Numbered from the stretch's first letter, positions 1 through 10,795 are shown. The stretch is 64,000 bases of DNA from Aradus depressus (GCA_963662175.1 OY759225.1:18091601-18155600), one strand, 5' to 3'. Translations and numbers: made by a program. Notes: generated by a model not told the origin, from the letters alone.

Positions 1-2301
1 CTGGGCCCTCGCTTCATCGTTGGTGGTGATTTCAATGCGAAGCATCACCAGTGGGGAAGCAGGGTTCCAAATTCCCGAGGACGAATCCTGAATGATGTTA
101 TTAACACCCAACACTACGACCTCTACTCCCCCGGCTCTCCCACCTATTGGCCTACTGATCCTAACCGCAACCCAGACCTCGTAGACTTCTTCGTTGGATC
201 TGGCACAGGAGCCCTATTCTCCTCTACCTATTCCTTCCCCGACTTATCCTCAGACCATAGTCCTGTTCTTCTCACCGTTGGTCTAACCCCGTTATCTGTC
301 CCATCAAAACCTTCCTTAACTCCCGGCCCAGTGAATTGGGACCTCTTCAGAACCTCCTTAGAAAACCAAATTGACCTAAATGTAATCCTTAAAACCCCTG
401 AGGACTTAGATGAAGCCGTACAAAAATTCACCAAAGCCATACAGGACTGTGCTTGGAACGCTTCATCTTCTCCTACTCCTCCTACAGTTTCAAACCCGAA
501 CCCTCCTCTTCCTCGCCACATCCAACTTCTCCTTTCAGAAAAACGCCGCGCTCGTGCCCTATGGCAACGAACACGGTATCCTTCCGACAAAACTGCCTTC
601 AATAACCTTTCCCGAAACCTCAAAATCCAACTGTCACAATTCCGCTCAGAAAAATATAATGAATACGTAGCTTTACTTTCCACCAAAGATAATTCCCTGT
701 GGTCAGCAACCCAAAAAATCCTAAAATATCGTCCTTTATCCTATCCCATCAAGCATAATGGCTCCTGGGTCAGATCAGACGGGGAGAAGGCTCAGCTCTT
801 TGCCTCTCACCTCAGTAAGACTTTCACACCCTATCCAGATTCCAACGCTCTTCATACTTCAGAAGTGGAAGAGTTCCTTACCATTCCACTGCCTCTCTCC
901 CCTCCTCCTAAGGCCTTTCATCCCTCAGAAGTACAACACATCCTAAATAAAATCCCAATCCGTAAGTCTCCTGGATTTGACCTAATTACAGGGAAAATCC
1001 TACGAAACCTACCCCGCAAAGCTGTCCTATTCCTCACCCTTTTATACAACTCAGTCCTCAGAACTACCTACTTTCCTGTCCAATGGAAGTATTCCATCCT
1101 TACTGTTATTCCCAAACCCAACAAACCTCTCTCCGATGTCTCTTCCTACCGCCCTATTAGCCTGCTTCCAATTCTTTCAAAACTCCTTGAAAAACTCTTG
1201 TTGAAACGTCTTATCCCAATCCTTGAATCCCAGTCCATCTTACCCGAACATCAGTTCGGATTTCGTCCTCAACATTCCACTACCCAACAGTGTTTTCGGG
1301 TTGTCGATTGCATTTCTAATGCATTGGAACGCAAGCAGTATTGCACGGGAGCCTTTCTCGATGTGGCGCAAGCCTTTGATCGAGTCTGGCACCCGGGGCT
1401 CCTCTTCAAACTGAAACCCTTCCTTCCCAGTACCTACTTCCTCATCCTCAAATCCTACCTTAGTGAACGCCATTTCAAGGTCCGAGTAGGCTCTGAATAC
1501 TCGGAACTCATGCCTATCCTGGCCGGTGTCCCACAAGGTAGTATCCTCGGTCCCATCCTTTATAATACATATACTGCCGATTTTCCTACCCATCCTCAGA
1601 CATTACTCACGACTTACGCTGACGACACAGCAATCCTGTCTACCAGTCCTGATCCCGGCGTAGCCTCACTTGTCCTTCAGGAGCACCTCACTGAAATAGA
1701 GAGATGGTGCAAGCTCTGGAGAATTAAGTTGAATGAGCAGAAATGCGTTCAAGTCACATTTACCCTACGCCGCCAATCCTGTCCTCCAATCACCATTAAT
1801 AACATCCTGATTCCCTCTTCCAACCAAGTCCGCTACCTCGGGTTTTACCTAGACAGTAGACTAACGTGGAACCCACATACACGACTTAAACGACAAGAAC
1901 TGAATCGAAGATACGGACTGTTACGTCGACTACTTGGACCAAAATCAAAACTGACAACTAACAACAAACTTACGATTTACAAGACCATTATACGTCCCAT
2001 CTGGACGTACGGACTCGAACTTTGGGGTGCAGCTAAACAGTCGAACATCAATCGAATCCAAGCATTCCAGTCCAAACTCCTGCGACGAATTATCAACGCT
2101 CCTTTCTACATTACCAATAAAGTCCTACATAGAGATCTCAATATTCCCACTGTCAACGAACTAATCCAATCCCGATTCCAAACATTTCACAGAAACCTTT
2201 CCTATCATTCAAATCCTCTCGCTCAAGCCCTATCCTATCATTCCCATCCTGACAATCCTCCCCGCCGCTTGAACAGGAGGTGGCCTCGCGATCTTCTCTG
2301 A
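1..2301 (+). CDS. LINE ORF2: endonuclease C-terminus plus reverse transcriptase (5' partial)
   Basis: Frame 1 is open from the first base to the TGA at 2299-2301 (766 residues). Residues about 1-95 match the C-terminal half of an APE-type endonuclease: GGDFNAKHHQWGS near residue 8, a PDLVDFF strand near 59 and the SDHSP motif near 82. Reverse transcriptase motifs follow in order: YRPISLL near residue 383, FLDVAQAFDRVWH near 451, GVPQGSILGP near 509 and the catalytic YADD at 1615-1626 (residues 539-542). The C-terminal part carries the thumb-like region and ends in PRRLNRRWPRDLL. It copies the LINE RNA at a nicked chromosomal target. A start drawn at the GTG at 331 would be artificial, because the frame continues upstream. 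Confidence 0.92.
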   Translation: MGPRFIVGGDFNAKHHQWGSRVPNSRGRILNDVINTQHYDLYSPGSPTYWPTDPNRNPDLVDFFVGSGTGALFSSTYSFPDLSSDHSPVLLTVGLTPLSVPSKPSLTPGPVNWDLFRTSLENQIDLNVILKTPEDLDEAVQKFTKAIQDCAWNASSSPTPPTVSNPNPPLPRHIQLLLSEKRRARALWQRTRYPSDKTAFNNLSRNLKIQLSQFRSEKYNEYVALLSTKDNSLWSATQKILKYRPLSYPIKHNGSWVRSDGEKAQLFASHLSKTFTPYPDSNALHTSEVEEFLTIPLPLSPPPKAFHPSEVQHILNKIPIRKSPGFDLITGKILRNLPRKAVLFLTLLYNSVLRTTYFPVQWKYSILTVIPKPNKPLSDVSSYRPISLLPILSKLLEKLLLKRLIPILESQSILPEHQFGFRPQHSTTQQCFRVVDCISNALERKQYCTGAFLDVAQAFDRVWHPGLLFKLKPFLPSTYFLILKSYLSERHFKVRVGSEYSELMPILAGVPQGSILGPILYNTYTADFPTHPQTLLTTYADDTAILSTSPDPGVASLVLQEHLTEIERWCKLWRIKLNEQKCVQVTFTLRRQSCPPITINNILIPSSNQVRYLGFYLDSRLTWNPHTRLKRQELNRRYGLLRRLLGPKSKLTTNNKLTIYKTIIRPIWTYGLELWGAAKQSNINRIQAFQSKLLRRIINAPFYITNKVLHRDLNIPTVNELIQSRFQTFHRNLSYHSNPLAQALSYHSHPDNPPRRLNRRWPRDLL

Positions 2302-2446
2302 GGATAGTGAATGGTGAAAATTAACTTTCGAGGGAGTGTCAGCGCTGGCTGGCTTCTCCCATCAAGTGACGTTATTTTTATTTTTTGTCCACATATTTGC
2401 TCATTATGTATGTATTGTATATAGATTGCAAATAAAAAAAAAAAAA
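1..2446 (+). mobile_element. Jockey-like non-LTR retrotransposon (LINE), 5' end outside window
   Basis: One continuous frame codes for the end of an endonuclease and a complete-looking reverse transcriptase. It is followed by a short 3' UTR and a poly(A) tail at about 2432-2446. The frame has no stop before 2299, so this copy looks young. Shorter relatives with the same C-terminal PPRRLNRRW-type ending occur at 8545, 25977 (minus), 27281 (minus) and 56160. The element lies upstream of, or within an intron of, the P4HA gene and in the same orientation. Confidence 0.93.
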
Positions 2447-3052
2447 TATGTATGTTGTTATTAAATGTATCTTATTTGTTACAGAAAGAAGAAAAGAACG
2501 CCTTCAAGTCTCTTGGCACTGGAAATAGAATAGCGACTGTACTATTTTATGTAAGTGATCCTCTATTTTTACTACCCTAGATATACGAAGTAAGGAGAAG
2601 TTATGTAATTGGATAGAAATTGAATGCAGAGTTTTTAACGGAATTTCATTTTTTCTGTGTTTGTACTTCCATATATTATACGATATATACACTGCTCCAC
2701 ATAAAAACCGGCGCCGGCGCACTCTGAAAATTTCAATTTTTGTTGTAATTTTTTTTTTTTTTTGGATCAAATATAGTTTAGAGTGCAGCAAATTTCGTTT
2801 GGAATTAGGAAATAAAAATGAAAATACTTGGAAAACTAAAGAATTTTATTTTTTAATAAAATTAATTTAAAAAACACTATCAAAAATTAAAAAAAAAAAA
2901 ATCTTCCTATGTCTTTACATTTTTATAGCACATTTGTTTTCAGTACTTAATTGTTCCACCTTCAAAATACAAATATATATGCATATATGAAATAAATCAA
3001 AGATGACAATAACAAATATATGAATATAAATAAAAAATATATAAAAATACAT
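2447..3052. other. AT-rich gap with an R-repeat end and a GC palindrome
   Basis: No gene is seen. About 2575-2650 matches the terminal part of the R repeat (ATACGAAG then AAGTTATGTAAT). A GC-only stretch, CCGGCGCCGGCGC, at 2708-2720 follows ACTGCTCCACATAAAAA, which resembles the end of a Tc1/mariner-type element. No partner end was found. The rest is A/T-rich. Confidence 0.5.
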
Positions 3053-3345
3053 AAGTTAAGATACATAGATTTTTGAGGAAGTAGGTACATACCTACACAG
3101 AGACTGGTGGATTATTCTATTGGCGATAAAAGGGGTGAATATTTGAGTAATATAAAGATACATCGTTTTTTGAGGAAGTAGATACGTATACATAGAGACT
3201 GGAGGATTATATTATATTACTTATATATTATACTATTACTGGATGATTATATATTATGAAAGGGGTGACATATTTGAGAAATATAAAAATACCTAAATTA
3301 AGATACATAGTTTTTTGAGGAAGTAGATACGTATACACCGAGACT
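3053..3345. repeat. Degenerate tandem repeat, three units
   Basis: Three copies of a unit that begins near AAGATACAT, then TTTTTTGAGGAAGTAG, then a GAGACT block start near 3060, 3163 and 3299. Unit length varies from about 100 to 140 bp. The phrase AAAGGGGTGA recurs inside the first two units. Confidence 0.6.
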
Positions 3346-3498
3346 TTTTGTATTTATTTTTTGTAGTGCTCTGTTTATTTCCAGTTGTTCCAATGAGTTA
3401 GGTAATCTACCTTTGTCACTTGTCTTTTTTTTTTTATTATTAAGTGTTTTCTCTGCAAAAAATGTTAAGTATCAATTCTATATATGTTTTGAGGCTAG

Positions 3499-3664
3499 AT
3501 GAGTGATGTGGCCCAAGGAGGAGCGACAGTATTCCCAAATCTTCGTCTGGCTCTCTGGCCCGAGAAGGGTACCGCGGCCTTCTGGCTCAACCTTCATCCC
3601 GACGGACAGGGTGACTACGACACAAGACATGCCGCCTGTCCTGTGCTCGCTGGCTCTAAGTGGG
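3499..3664 (+). CDS. Prolyl 4-hydroxylase alpha subunit, penultimate coding exon
   Basis: The exon encodes MSDVAQGGATVFPNL near its start and DTRHAACPVLAGSKW near its end, the C-terminal half of the catalytic 2-oxoglutarate/Fe(II) dioxygenase fold of collagen prolyl 4-hydroxylase. In this family the His of TRHAACP is the distal iron ligand and the Lys ten residues later (SKW here) binds 2-oxoglutarate; both are present. The enzyme hydroxylates proline in collagen-like chains in the ER lumen as an alpha2-beta2 tetramer with protein disulfide isomerase. The exon is bounded by AG at 3497-3498 and GTAAGT at 3665, and ends in phase 1. Upstream exons with the HxD iron ligands lie outside the window. 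The match is specific enough to exclude other dioxygenases. Confidence 0.93.
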
Positions 3665-3827
3665 GTAAGTACATAAGCCCTTACTAAAACAGATCCCAGC
3701 TGAAGGGAACCGTTAGAAAAATTAGCTGCAATAAGCATGACCCTGTACGCAAATCATTTAGATACTAAGCTTAAGACAAAAACACGTCCATCATTAAGCA
3801 ATAAATGCAGAAAGAATGAAACTAATG

Positions 3828-4140
3828 CAGTGAAACCTCTTCTAAGGGACACCTCTTGGTAGCGAATAACTCTATTAACGGACAAGATTTCTATGGTCCC
3901 GACAGACCACACAAATCAATGCTTAGTTTACCTCTCGATAACGAGCCCTCTCTTAACGGACAGCCTTAAATGGTCCCGTGCTAAAAATCTACCTCCCGAA
4001 AGCTGACAGCAGACTCTTAAAATAAAATAGAAGAAATTAAGATTTATAATCGAGAAAAGCCCAGCGTCAGAGACTTAGCAGCAAAGTTTAAGGTGGGAAA
4101 TAGGCAGATCGCGACCATCTTAAAAGAAAATAATAAACTT
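3828..4140 (+). mobile_element. Tigger/pogo-like DNA transposon, 5' terminal fragment
   Basis: It starts with the typical terminal sequence CAGTGAAACCTCTTCTAAGG. Translation of about 4022-4140 gives a CENP-B/Tigger-type helix-turn-helix: EEIKIYNREKPSVRDLAAKF then KVGNRQIATILKENN. This is the DNA-binding N-terminus of the transposase. The reading frame is lost where Jockey sequence in the other orientation joins near 4140. A second copy of the terminal 210 bp is at 5662-5875. Confidence 0.8.
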
Positions 4141-4936
4141 TTACTAGTAAAAATTTATAACGTCTGTTCATTTCTTGTTTTTTAAGTCTCGTGTGAAGAT
4201 ACCAAGTTTGTCGAGTATGAGGCCTAGATAGCGGACTTTGTTTTTTAAAGGAATAGGATTTTTGTTAAGTTACACTGGAGGGCAGGTATATCTCGACGAA
4301 GGGTGATCACGATGTGAACAGATTTCGAATCCGAAGTGAATTTTATTTCATAGATAGAACTCCTTCCCGGGGCGATGTTATGTAAATCAGCAATAACCTT
4401 AGTTTTTAGTCGAACCATAAGAATATAAAATGCCCTATTTTGATTACTACATAATATGTACGCAATATCAAATATGTAGTAATCAAAATAGGGCATTTTA
4501 TATTCTTATGATTCGACTAAAAACTAAGGTTATTGCTGATTTACATAACATCGCCCCGGGAAGGAGTTCTATCTATGAAATAAAATTCACTTCGGATTCG
4601 AAATATGTTCACATCCTCTTCACCCTTCGTCGAAATATACCTGCCCTCCAGTGTAACTTAACAAAAATCCTATTCCTTTAAAAAAACAAAGTCCGCTATC
4701 TAGGCCTCATACTCGACAAACTTGGTATCTTCACACGAGACTTAAAAGACAAGAAATGAACAGACGTTATAAATTTTTACTAGTAAAAGTTTATTATTTT
4801 CTTTTAAGATGGTCGCGATCTGCCTATTTCCCACCTTAAACTTTGCTGCTAAGTCCCTGACTCTGGGCTTTTCTCGATTATAAATCTTAATTTCTTCTAT
4901 TTTATTTTAAGAGTCTGCTGTCAGCTTTCGGGAGGT
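3991..4936. repeat. Near-perfect 0.95-kb palindrome inside the P4HA intron
   Basis: Left arm 3991-4450 and right arm 4476-4936 are reverse complements with few mismatches, separated by 25 bp. Each arm carries the Tigger HTH segment joined to an inverted Jockey reverse-transcriptase fragment (for example KVRYLGLILDKLG on the + strand near 4690, matching QVRYLGFYLDS of the LINE at 1-2301). Because of the symmetry, nearly identical 83-residue frames appear on both strands (4245-4496 minus, 4430-4681 plus). They are not genes. RNA from this intron could fold into a hairpin of about 460 bp. Confidence 0.92.
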
Positions 4937-5026
4937 TGATACATCCCTCTTGCATGTCTGGTATTTTATCTTTATTTTTAAGATGTTACCTTTATTATTA
5001 AGATGTTTTCTTTATTTTATTTCTAG

Positions 5027-5100
5027 TGTCGAACAAGTGGCTTCACGAGAGGGGACAAGAATTCAAAAGACCCTGCGGACTCAAACCTGACGTACACTAA
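5027..5100 (+). CDS. Prolyl 4-hydroxylase alpha subunit, last coding exon
   Basis: After the split Val codon (G from 3664 plus TG), the exon reads SNKWLHERGQEFKRPCGL and ends KPDVH-TAA at 5098-5100. SNKWLHERGQEFxRPC is the diagnostic C-terminus of collagen prolyl 4-hydroxylase alpha chains. The acceptor is TTCTAG at 5021-5026. Length and position match the end of the family, so this is the true gene end. No ER-retention motif is needed, because retention comes from the PDI beta subunit. Confidence 0.93.
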
Positions 5101-5661
5101 ATTGGACAAATAATAAGTAACGGATTTAATGTAAATCAATTTCCTACCGATCGTGCCAATAGAATGTTAATTTTAAGAAAAAATTAACACATCGAACATT
5201 GGATTGTATCCATCAATACATCTTGCGATATTTGGCTCTCTTCATCTCAAAAATATTATGAAAATATAATAAATTTCAGTAGTAAAATTTAGTTGATAAA
5301 CAACAATTAATTGGCCTTGTCTCCCAATTATAATAATTTTATACTCATAGGTTAACGTTTCAGCCATTCGGGCATTTTCAAAACATGTTTTTTTTCCTTG
5401 TCTAATGCTTATTTTAAGGAGGACGTAAAAACCTAATGGTAGAGCTGGTAAATATAGAGGTCGACTCAATATGTTCTGTAAGAAGATTTAGATTGTCATG
5501 AAACTAAAAATTGTTAATATAAAGAATAAATAAATTATAGATAATGATGGGCATACCTCCCGAAATTTCTACATTTGCCAAAAAATAAATAAGTCTGGGA
5601 AATGTAGCTGTGATAAATATATTATATATAAATTCAGAGTATCCTTGCACAACCTGAAAGT
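5101..5661 (+). other. Probable 3' UTR and downstream region of P4HA
   Basis: AT-rich with no coding features. The first clear poly(A) signal, AATAAA, is at 5525-5530, giving a UTR of roughly 450 nt if used. Confidence 0.45.
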
Positions 5662-5875
5662 TAATACAGTGAAACCTCTTCTAACGGACACCTCGAGATA
5701 GCGAATAACTGTGTTAACGAACAAAATTTCTATGGTCCCGGGAGCAGACCACTCAAATCGAAGGTTAGTTTACCTCGCGATAACGGGCCCTCTCTTAACG
5801 GACAGCCTTGAATGGTCCCGTGAGTAAAATCTACCTCTCGAAAGCGGACAGCAGGCTCTTGGTTTCTTGGAACAG
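5662..5875 (+). mobile_element. Tigger-like terminal fragment, second copy
   Basis: Begins CAGTGAAACCTCTTCTAACGG and repeats the first 190 bp of the element at 3828, including the CTCTTAACGGACAGCCTT block. No transposase frame follows. Confidence 0.75.
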
Positions 5876-5939
5876 AGTGAGGCATGGCTGGGGAGGAGTT
5901 CAGAGAAATTATTAATAACTAACAAATACGTTTTTTTAA

Positions 5940-6440
5940 ATACCTATAAAGTATATCAGATATATAAAAAAAATATATAGTATATAAGATATAAATATAT
6001 AAAAAAATATAGTATCAGTATGACGTACAAACAAATAAATAAATAGATAAGTGAATTAGAGATACATTGGAGAAAAACTAGACAATTATAAATATAGATA
6101 AACAAAAGATTAACATGAAGAAATATAAAATTAACAGCTTACTTATGATGAAAAAAAATAATAATAAAAGTATCTATATAAATAAAAGAGAATATGTAAA
6201 AAAAAAAAGATAATAAAAATCGACAGAGCATAATACTGTGATGGTTGATTATAAAAGAGAAGGGATGATAAAAATATATAAATGTGTAAAATGAACAAAA
6301 AAGGAATAATATTGATTATGATCGAATAATTTAGGAAATATAATAAAAATAGAGAATAACAAAAAAAATAAGTAAATAATTTAATTGATTAGATAATTGA
6401 GGTTAACGAATTAGAGAATACGGGGGAGAGTATTGTTTAG
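5940..6440 (-). repeat. A-rich LINE 3'-UTR-like repeat
   Basis: Long stretch of AATAAATAAATAA-type sequence with phrases such as AAAATTAACAGCTT, shared with 58475-58960. It reads as the reverse complement of the T-rich 3' UTR of the LINE at 49690-50725. No coding part remains. Confidence 0.5.
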
Positions 6441-6739
6441 TGAAGAGGAATTGGAATATTATGACATATACTTATATTAAATATTTAGGCACAAAAAAAA
6501 TTAATATCTAAAAGTGTCCGAATGAAACGTTAACTTATGTGTAAAAAATAAATATGTTTTGGAGATCGTGAAAACAATTTTTTAAACCATATTTTACTAA
6601 TGAAGTTACAACTGGTCTCAAATCAAGAACATCCTTCCTACACTAAGTATAATTTCTAGAAAAATTACCATGAATTTGAAACATTTTTACCTTTTAAGTT
6701 TCGTTAGTTACTGTAATAAATGGACTGTTTATTTGTGGC

Positions 6740-7630
6740 TAGGATTACAAAACGCACAGTAAAAAAAAAGGAGCTTACAGAAAGGTTTAATTACACAGTA
6801 CAAAATGAAAAATGCAACACTGTTAATAAAATTTTAACTCAATAACTAAAAATGTATTGCCTAGTAAGTTAATCGAATAAAACGGTTAATAAGGTGCAGT
6901 TGGAAATTTCAGAACACTTGGTAAAAAATTTGAATGCCCAGTAAAAAAAAAAATTATAGACTAAGATTTAAAATGCACAGAACAAAACTGCAGTTTACCG
7001 AGTAAATCCAGTTGATGTATCTGAAGAAATAAAATGTTGACCCTCCCGTCGGTCCTTTTAGTGAAACAGCCCAGGTTCTGATATAGAGAAACCCCATGGG
7101 GGAGCATAAAACAAATTTCTAATTGCAAACAGACTAATTTATTTACAAACTTATTTCTTGAAATATTGTCTATTCCACTAAAGATATTTATAAAAATAAA
7201 ACTACCGGTTTCGGCCTCACACCATCGTCTATACCTATAACTATAGTTCATAACTAGACCTGACGATGGTGTAAGGCCGAAACCGGTAGTTTTATTTTTA
7301 TAAATATATTTAGTGGAATAGACAATATTTCAAAAAATAAGTTTGTTTTATTTATTTATTACAAATTCCACAATATGTCCGCGTTCCTCAACTTAGAAGT
7401 TGTTAATTTATTTACTGAGAATATATCCTTCTTACCGTGAGTTTCTTTTTTTTTTACTATTCGTTTACTTTTTTAACCGTGTTATAAATTTATTACTCTG
7501 AATTTAATCTTGTAAATGTGAATTAATTTTGTTATTGTGAATAATATGTTTTCTATTGTACTTTAATTATTGTGCACAACATTTTCCTACTGTGCATTTA
7601 ATTTTCATCGTTTATTTATTATCGAATCGT
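6740..7630. mobile_element. Foldback element with palindromic core (FB)
   Basis: The core is an inverted repeat: arm 7133-7233 against arm 7256-7350, separated by about 22 bp, with ACCGGTTTCGGCC facing GGCCGAAACCGGT. Outside the core, the left flank repeats variants of GCACAGTAAAA and the right flank repeats TACTGTGCATTT, so the inverted symmetry continues in degenerate form to about 6740 and 7630. On the + strand 7260-7282 reads CTGACGA, a short hairpin and GAAA, a hammerhead-like core. Confidence 0.6.
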
Positions 7631-7639
7631 AAATATTTT

Positions 7640-8544
7640 ATATTTAACCAAAAACATTTGTTTGTGATTAATATTTTTTTTATTGTCATTTTATTATATG
7701 AAAAATAATAAATTATTAAAAAAACAAGATCTGTTTGAAGGTTTTTGAGGGAAAAATACTCCCAGAATATTCTATTCTGTCTGAAATAATAGCCTAACTC
7801 TCTGGGCGTTAGGCCATTTTCAAAAAATAATAATAACGAATGTTTTTAATAGGAACCCAAGCTCACATGAATTTCAATTACTTCTTTTACTATTTATTTT
7901 GAAAATGAAATTTTACAATTTTAATAAATGGAATGATTGTTTTTTTAGAATTTGTTTCGAAAATGAATAACAATAAAAAAAAACGTTCAAATCCTTGTTT
8001 CGCAACAATAATATTATACTTTGATTTTCCTATAATACAAAGTTTATTTTAATTTTATATTTTGCAGTATTTTAAGAATTATATTTTAGAAAGTCCATCA
8101 CGCACGAGCAACCATGTGATGGTGTAACTTCTCTTCATGTTTTCTAAATTTGTATTATATTGTAAAAATAAATGAGAATAAAAGAAAGCTATAATTATGT
8201 ACATAATTATCCTAATCCTACATTTTTTAAAAAACTATTTTAGAATGTATTTAAATTTTTACATTTAATAATGTTCATGAAGAATGTGTATGTAAAAAAT
8301 AAAAATAATTAATAAATAAAATAAAAAAAAATTGTCTAGTTTTTATATCCTGGCCTTAGTGTTAGATATCGGAAATTTTTCGGTGGATGTAATGGCTATC
8401 TGTATCACGAGAATAACATATTTCGATGTTACAACTGACAAAAATAAAAATTACACGAAGTTCGACAATTATACACAAATTTGCACAAGTTCACGACACA
8501 TCCGAACACACTGTACACCATGTCGGTTTGGTCCTTGCCGGGCG
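7640..8544. other. AT-rich gap
   Basis: No gene or recognisable element seen. A short inverted repeat, CCATCACGCACGAGCAACCATGTGATGG, lies near 8096-8123 (shown only by its ends CCATCAC and GTGATGG). Confidence 0.4.
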
Positions 8545-8739
8545 GGCCTCCTCGGCGACTGAATCGTCGTTGGCCGCGTGACCTCCTGCCTGAGGAGGAC
8601 CCCTGAGGAGGCGGTGGTGTTAACCAGCCGTTTCATCAATAGACTCAAGTGGTGTTTCTGTTTTTCTTTGTCCATATTTCCTAGTTGTGATTTATTTCAA
8701 AGTTGAAAATTATGTAATAAAGATGAAAAAAAAAAAAAA
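8545..8739 (+). mobile_element. Jockey-like LINE 3' end
   Basis: The frame reads PPRRLNRRWPRDLLPEEDP then TGA, the same C-terminus as the LINE at 1-2301. It continues through a 130-bp UTR with AATAAA near 8716 to a poly(A) tail at 8726-8739. Strongly 5' truncated. Confidence 0.8.
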
Positions 8740-8916
8740 TTGTGGGAAAACTAGAGAAATTACAAAAAAAATTATATTAAATTACAATAATGCTAGATAA
8801 AATAATGATACTAAGTAAATAGTTATAAATAGGATAATATAATATCATATCTAAGATAATGAGGAAGTGTATGAAAAATGATAGAAAACTAAAAACAGGA
8901 TGAGGTATTATTACAA

Positions 8917-9232
8917 TAGTTATAATTTTTCATGCCCGAGCTTTAACTATGAGGTCATATCGCCTACTACCAGTGCGCTCTTTCCTCCCTATGGTGGACA
9001 TGATTCCGACTCTACACTGGAATTCCTAAATGCTGCCTACACTAAATTTTTAATCAACTAGAGTAGGGGTCTTTAACGAGTACCTGACACCATATAGGCT
9101 CGGGACCATCACTCAACGTCCCATGCGAAGAACAGTTTGCTTAAGGATTTCTAACCTGCCTCGACCAGGTTTCGAACCCGCAACTTTGAGCTCAGTACTC
9201 TTACACGCTACCTCTGAGCTATATGTGATGTA
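8917..9232 (-). mobile_element. SINE-A copy, near full length
   Basis: Reverse orientation. The GCCCGAGC 3' end is at 8932 and the degraded tRNA head (GAGCTCAGT, GAGCTATA) near 9190-9225. Confidence 0.8.
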
Positions 9233-9234
9233 AC

Positions 9235-9470
9235 AGGACTTTCTTATACCAACCACTTTTATACAGATCTCTCTTTCTCCCCCTCAACCCTTCTCAAATT
9301 TATTCCATACCGGTGATACTGGGTATAAGAAAGTCACTCTCTGAAATACGCTATACAAAAAGGAAAACCATTGATGAAACCAAATAACTTTATATACAGT
9401 AACGCCAGAAATGAATTTGAGACGGAGGAAAGGGGTGGAGTGATCTGTGCAAAAGCGGTTGGTACATTGG
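9235..9470. mobile_element. MITE-T copy, palindromic
   Basis: Starts GGACTTTCTTATACCAACCA and ends in the complementary AAGCGGTTGGTAC. Inner arms CTCCCCCTCAACCC-like and GGAGGAAAGGGGTGG also mirror each other. Similar copies are at 12958 and 25354. Confidence 0.65.
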
Positions 9471-9473
9471 TAC

Positions 9474-10072
9474 TTCAAGCCCCAAAACCTCCATTACTTG
9501 AAATCTCAACCCTCTATTAGTCGAAATAATCAGTGAGTCCCTACAAGCCATTTTGGTACATATTTTCCCTCTATAACTCGAAAAAATAAATTGGACCTCT
9601 GTATCTCGAACATAGCAATGTTTTATTTTACAACCTTTACAACTCGATTATTTGAAACTTATTACCTCTATAGCTCGAAGAAAAAATGTTCCGACCTTAA
9701 GAATTTGCCAAAAATGTACACCATTGTGTCTTAGAAAACAATTTAGGAGTATACAATAAATAGGATTACCAATTATCTAAAGCAAAAAAAAATTACTGAC
9801 ATTTTTCAATACCTACATATACTACGTATTTTTTACTTTAAGGATGTTTTGAAATAATGTTGATTTATAATAAATATAAATATGTTTGTTACCTCTGTAA
9901 CTTGAATTTTTATTTATTTCACCTCTCTAATTCAAAATTAGTTAGAATGAATCTTAACCTCTACAAGTCGAATCAAAATCCCCCTAAGTCGAAATCCTCC
10001 ATAAATCGAAAACTCTACAACTCGAATTTTTTGGCGTCTCCCTTGATGTTCGACTTATAGAGGTTCTACTGT
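9474..10072 (+). mobile_element. MITE-P (pogo-like), left end missing
   Basis: Closely matches 55288-55870 over about 600 bp, with repeated 'CTCxxxAACTCGAA' phrases. The right end TATAGAGGTTCTACTG is followed by TA. The left terminal 60 bp present at 55228 are absent, replaced by the neighbouring MITE-T. Confidence 0.8.
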
Positions 10073-10079
10073 ATATAAA

Positions 10080-10795
10080 TGGTTGTAAAATGGCCAAAAT
10101 GAGTTAAGTGTACTGTGTTCATCTCCCAAGCCATCTGCGCACTGTGAAGAAGTTGGTAACTCAGGACTCTAATACTTTCGGAATTATAAAGATGTGGGTT
10201 TCTTGGTATCTCGTAAAATTGTGTATGTTCTCGGTTAAATCAACTTAATCTACTTCTTTGAGGAATCATTCACGAGATAACTGCATTTAACCATTTATTC
10301 ACTACGGCAGACTATTCCATGTGGAGAGGGTGTTTTCGGTTAAATCAACTTGGTCAACTTTAGAGAGGCATCATCCGAGTATTTCAAAAAGTATGGTCAA
10401 TAATTAGGAAAGTATGGCTAATAATTAGGTAAGTGATGGGGAATGATTTGGGAACTAAGGGAAAATCCAAGAAAAAGATTCACAATATTCATTTTCATTC
10501 ACTCCTATAGATTTAGAAGGTATATGATTAATAATGATGCAAGAATTATTTTATTATTCCAAAAACTGGATTTACACGATTAATGCAAAAGTAAAAAAGT
10601 ACTGCCCTGAAAAGTTACGAATTTAGACTTACCAATTTCTCTGTGACCACACATATATCAGTTGTATAGTCAAAATTTAAAATTTACAAAATATATTTTC
10701 AAACATACACATGTATCACCAGAAAAACGGTTAATTCGAAGACAATGATGACAGATAAAAAAATTGATTTTGGTTGGATATTTTCTCCATGTCTA
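10080..10795. other. AT-rich gap
   Basis: No gene seen. The phrase TTCGGTTAAATCAACTT occurs twice (10211 and 10333), followed each time by a TTTGAGGAATCAT-like block, suggesting a degenerate 120-bp duplication. Confidence 0.4.

Larger units (their letters stand above)
3665..5026 (+). other. Last intron of the P4HA gene
   Basis: GTAAGT donor at 3665 and TTTCTAG acceptor ending at 5026. Most of this 1362-bp intron is the Tigger/Jockey palindrome described separately. Confidence 0.85.

Noticed and set aside
331..2301. LINE ORF starting at GTG 331
   Set aside because: The same frame is open to base 1 and encodes the endonuclease end, so 331 is not a start.
4245..4681. Two nearly identical 83-residue frames on opposite strands
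   Set aside because: They are the two arms of the palindrome read in mirror image; the sequence is LINE-derived.
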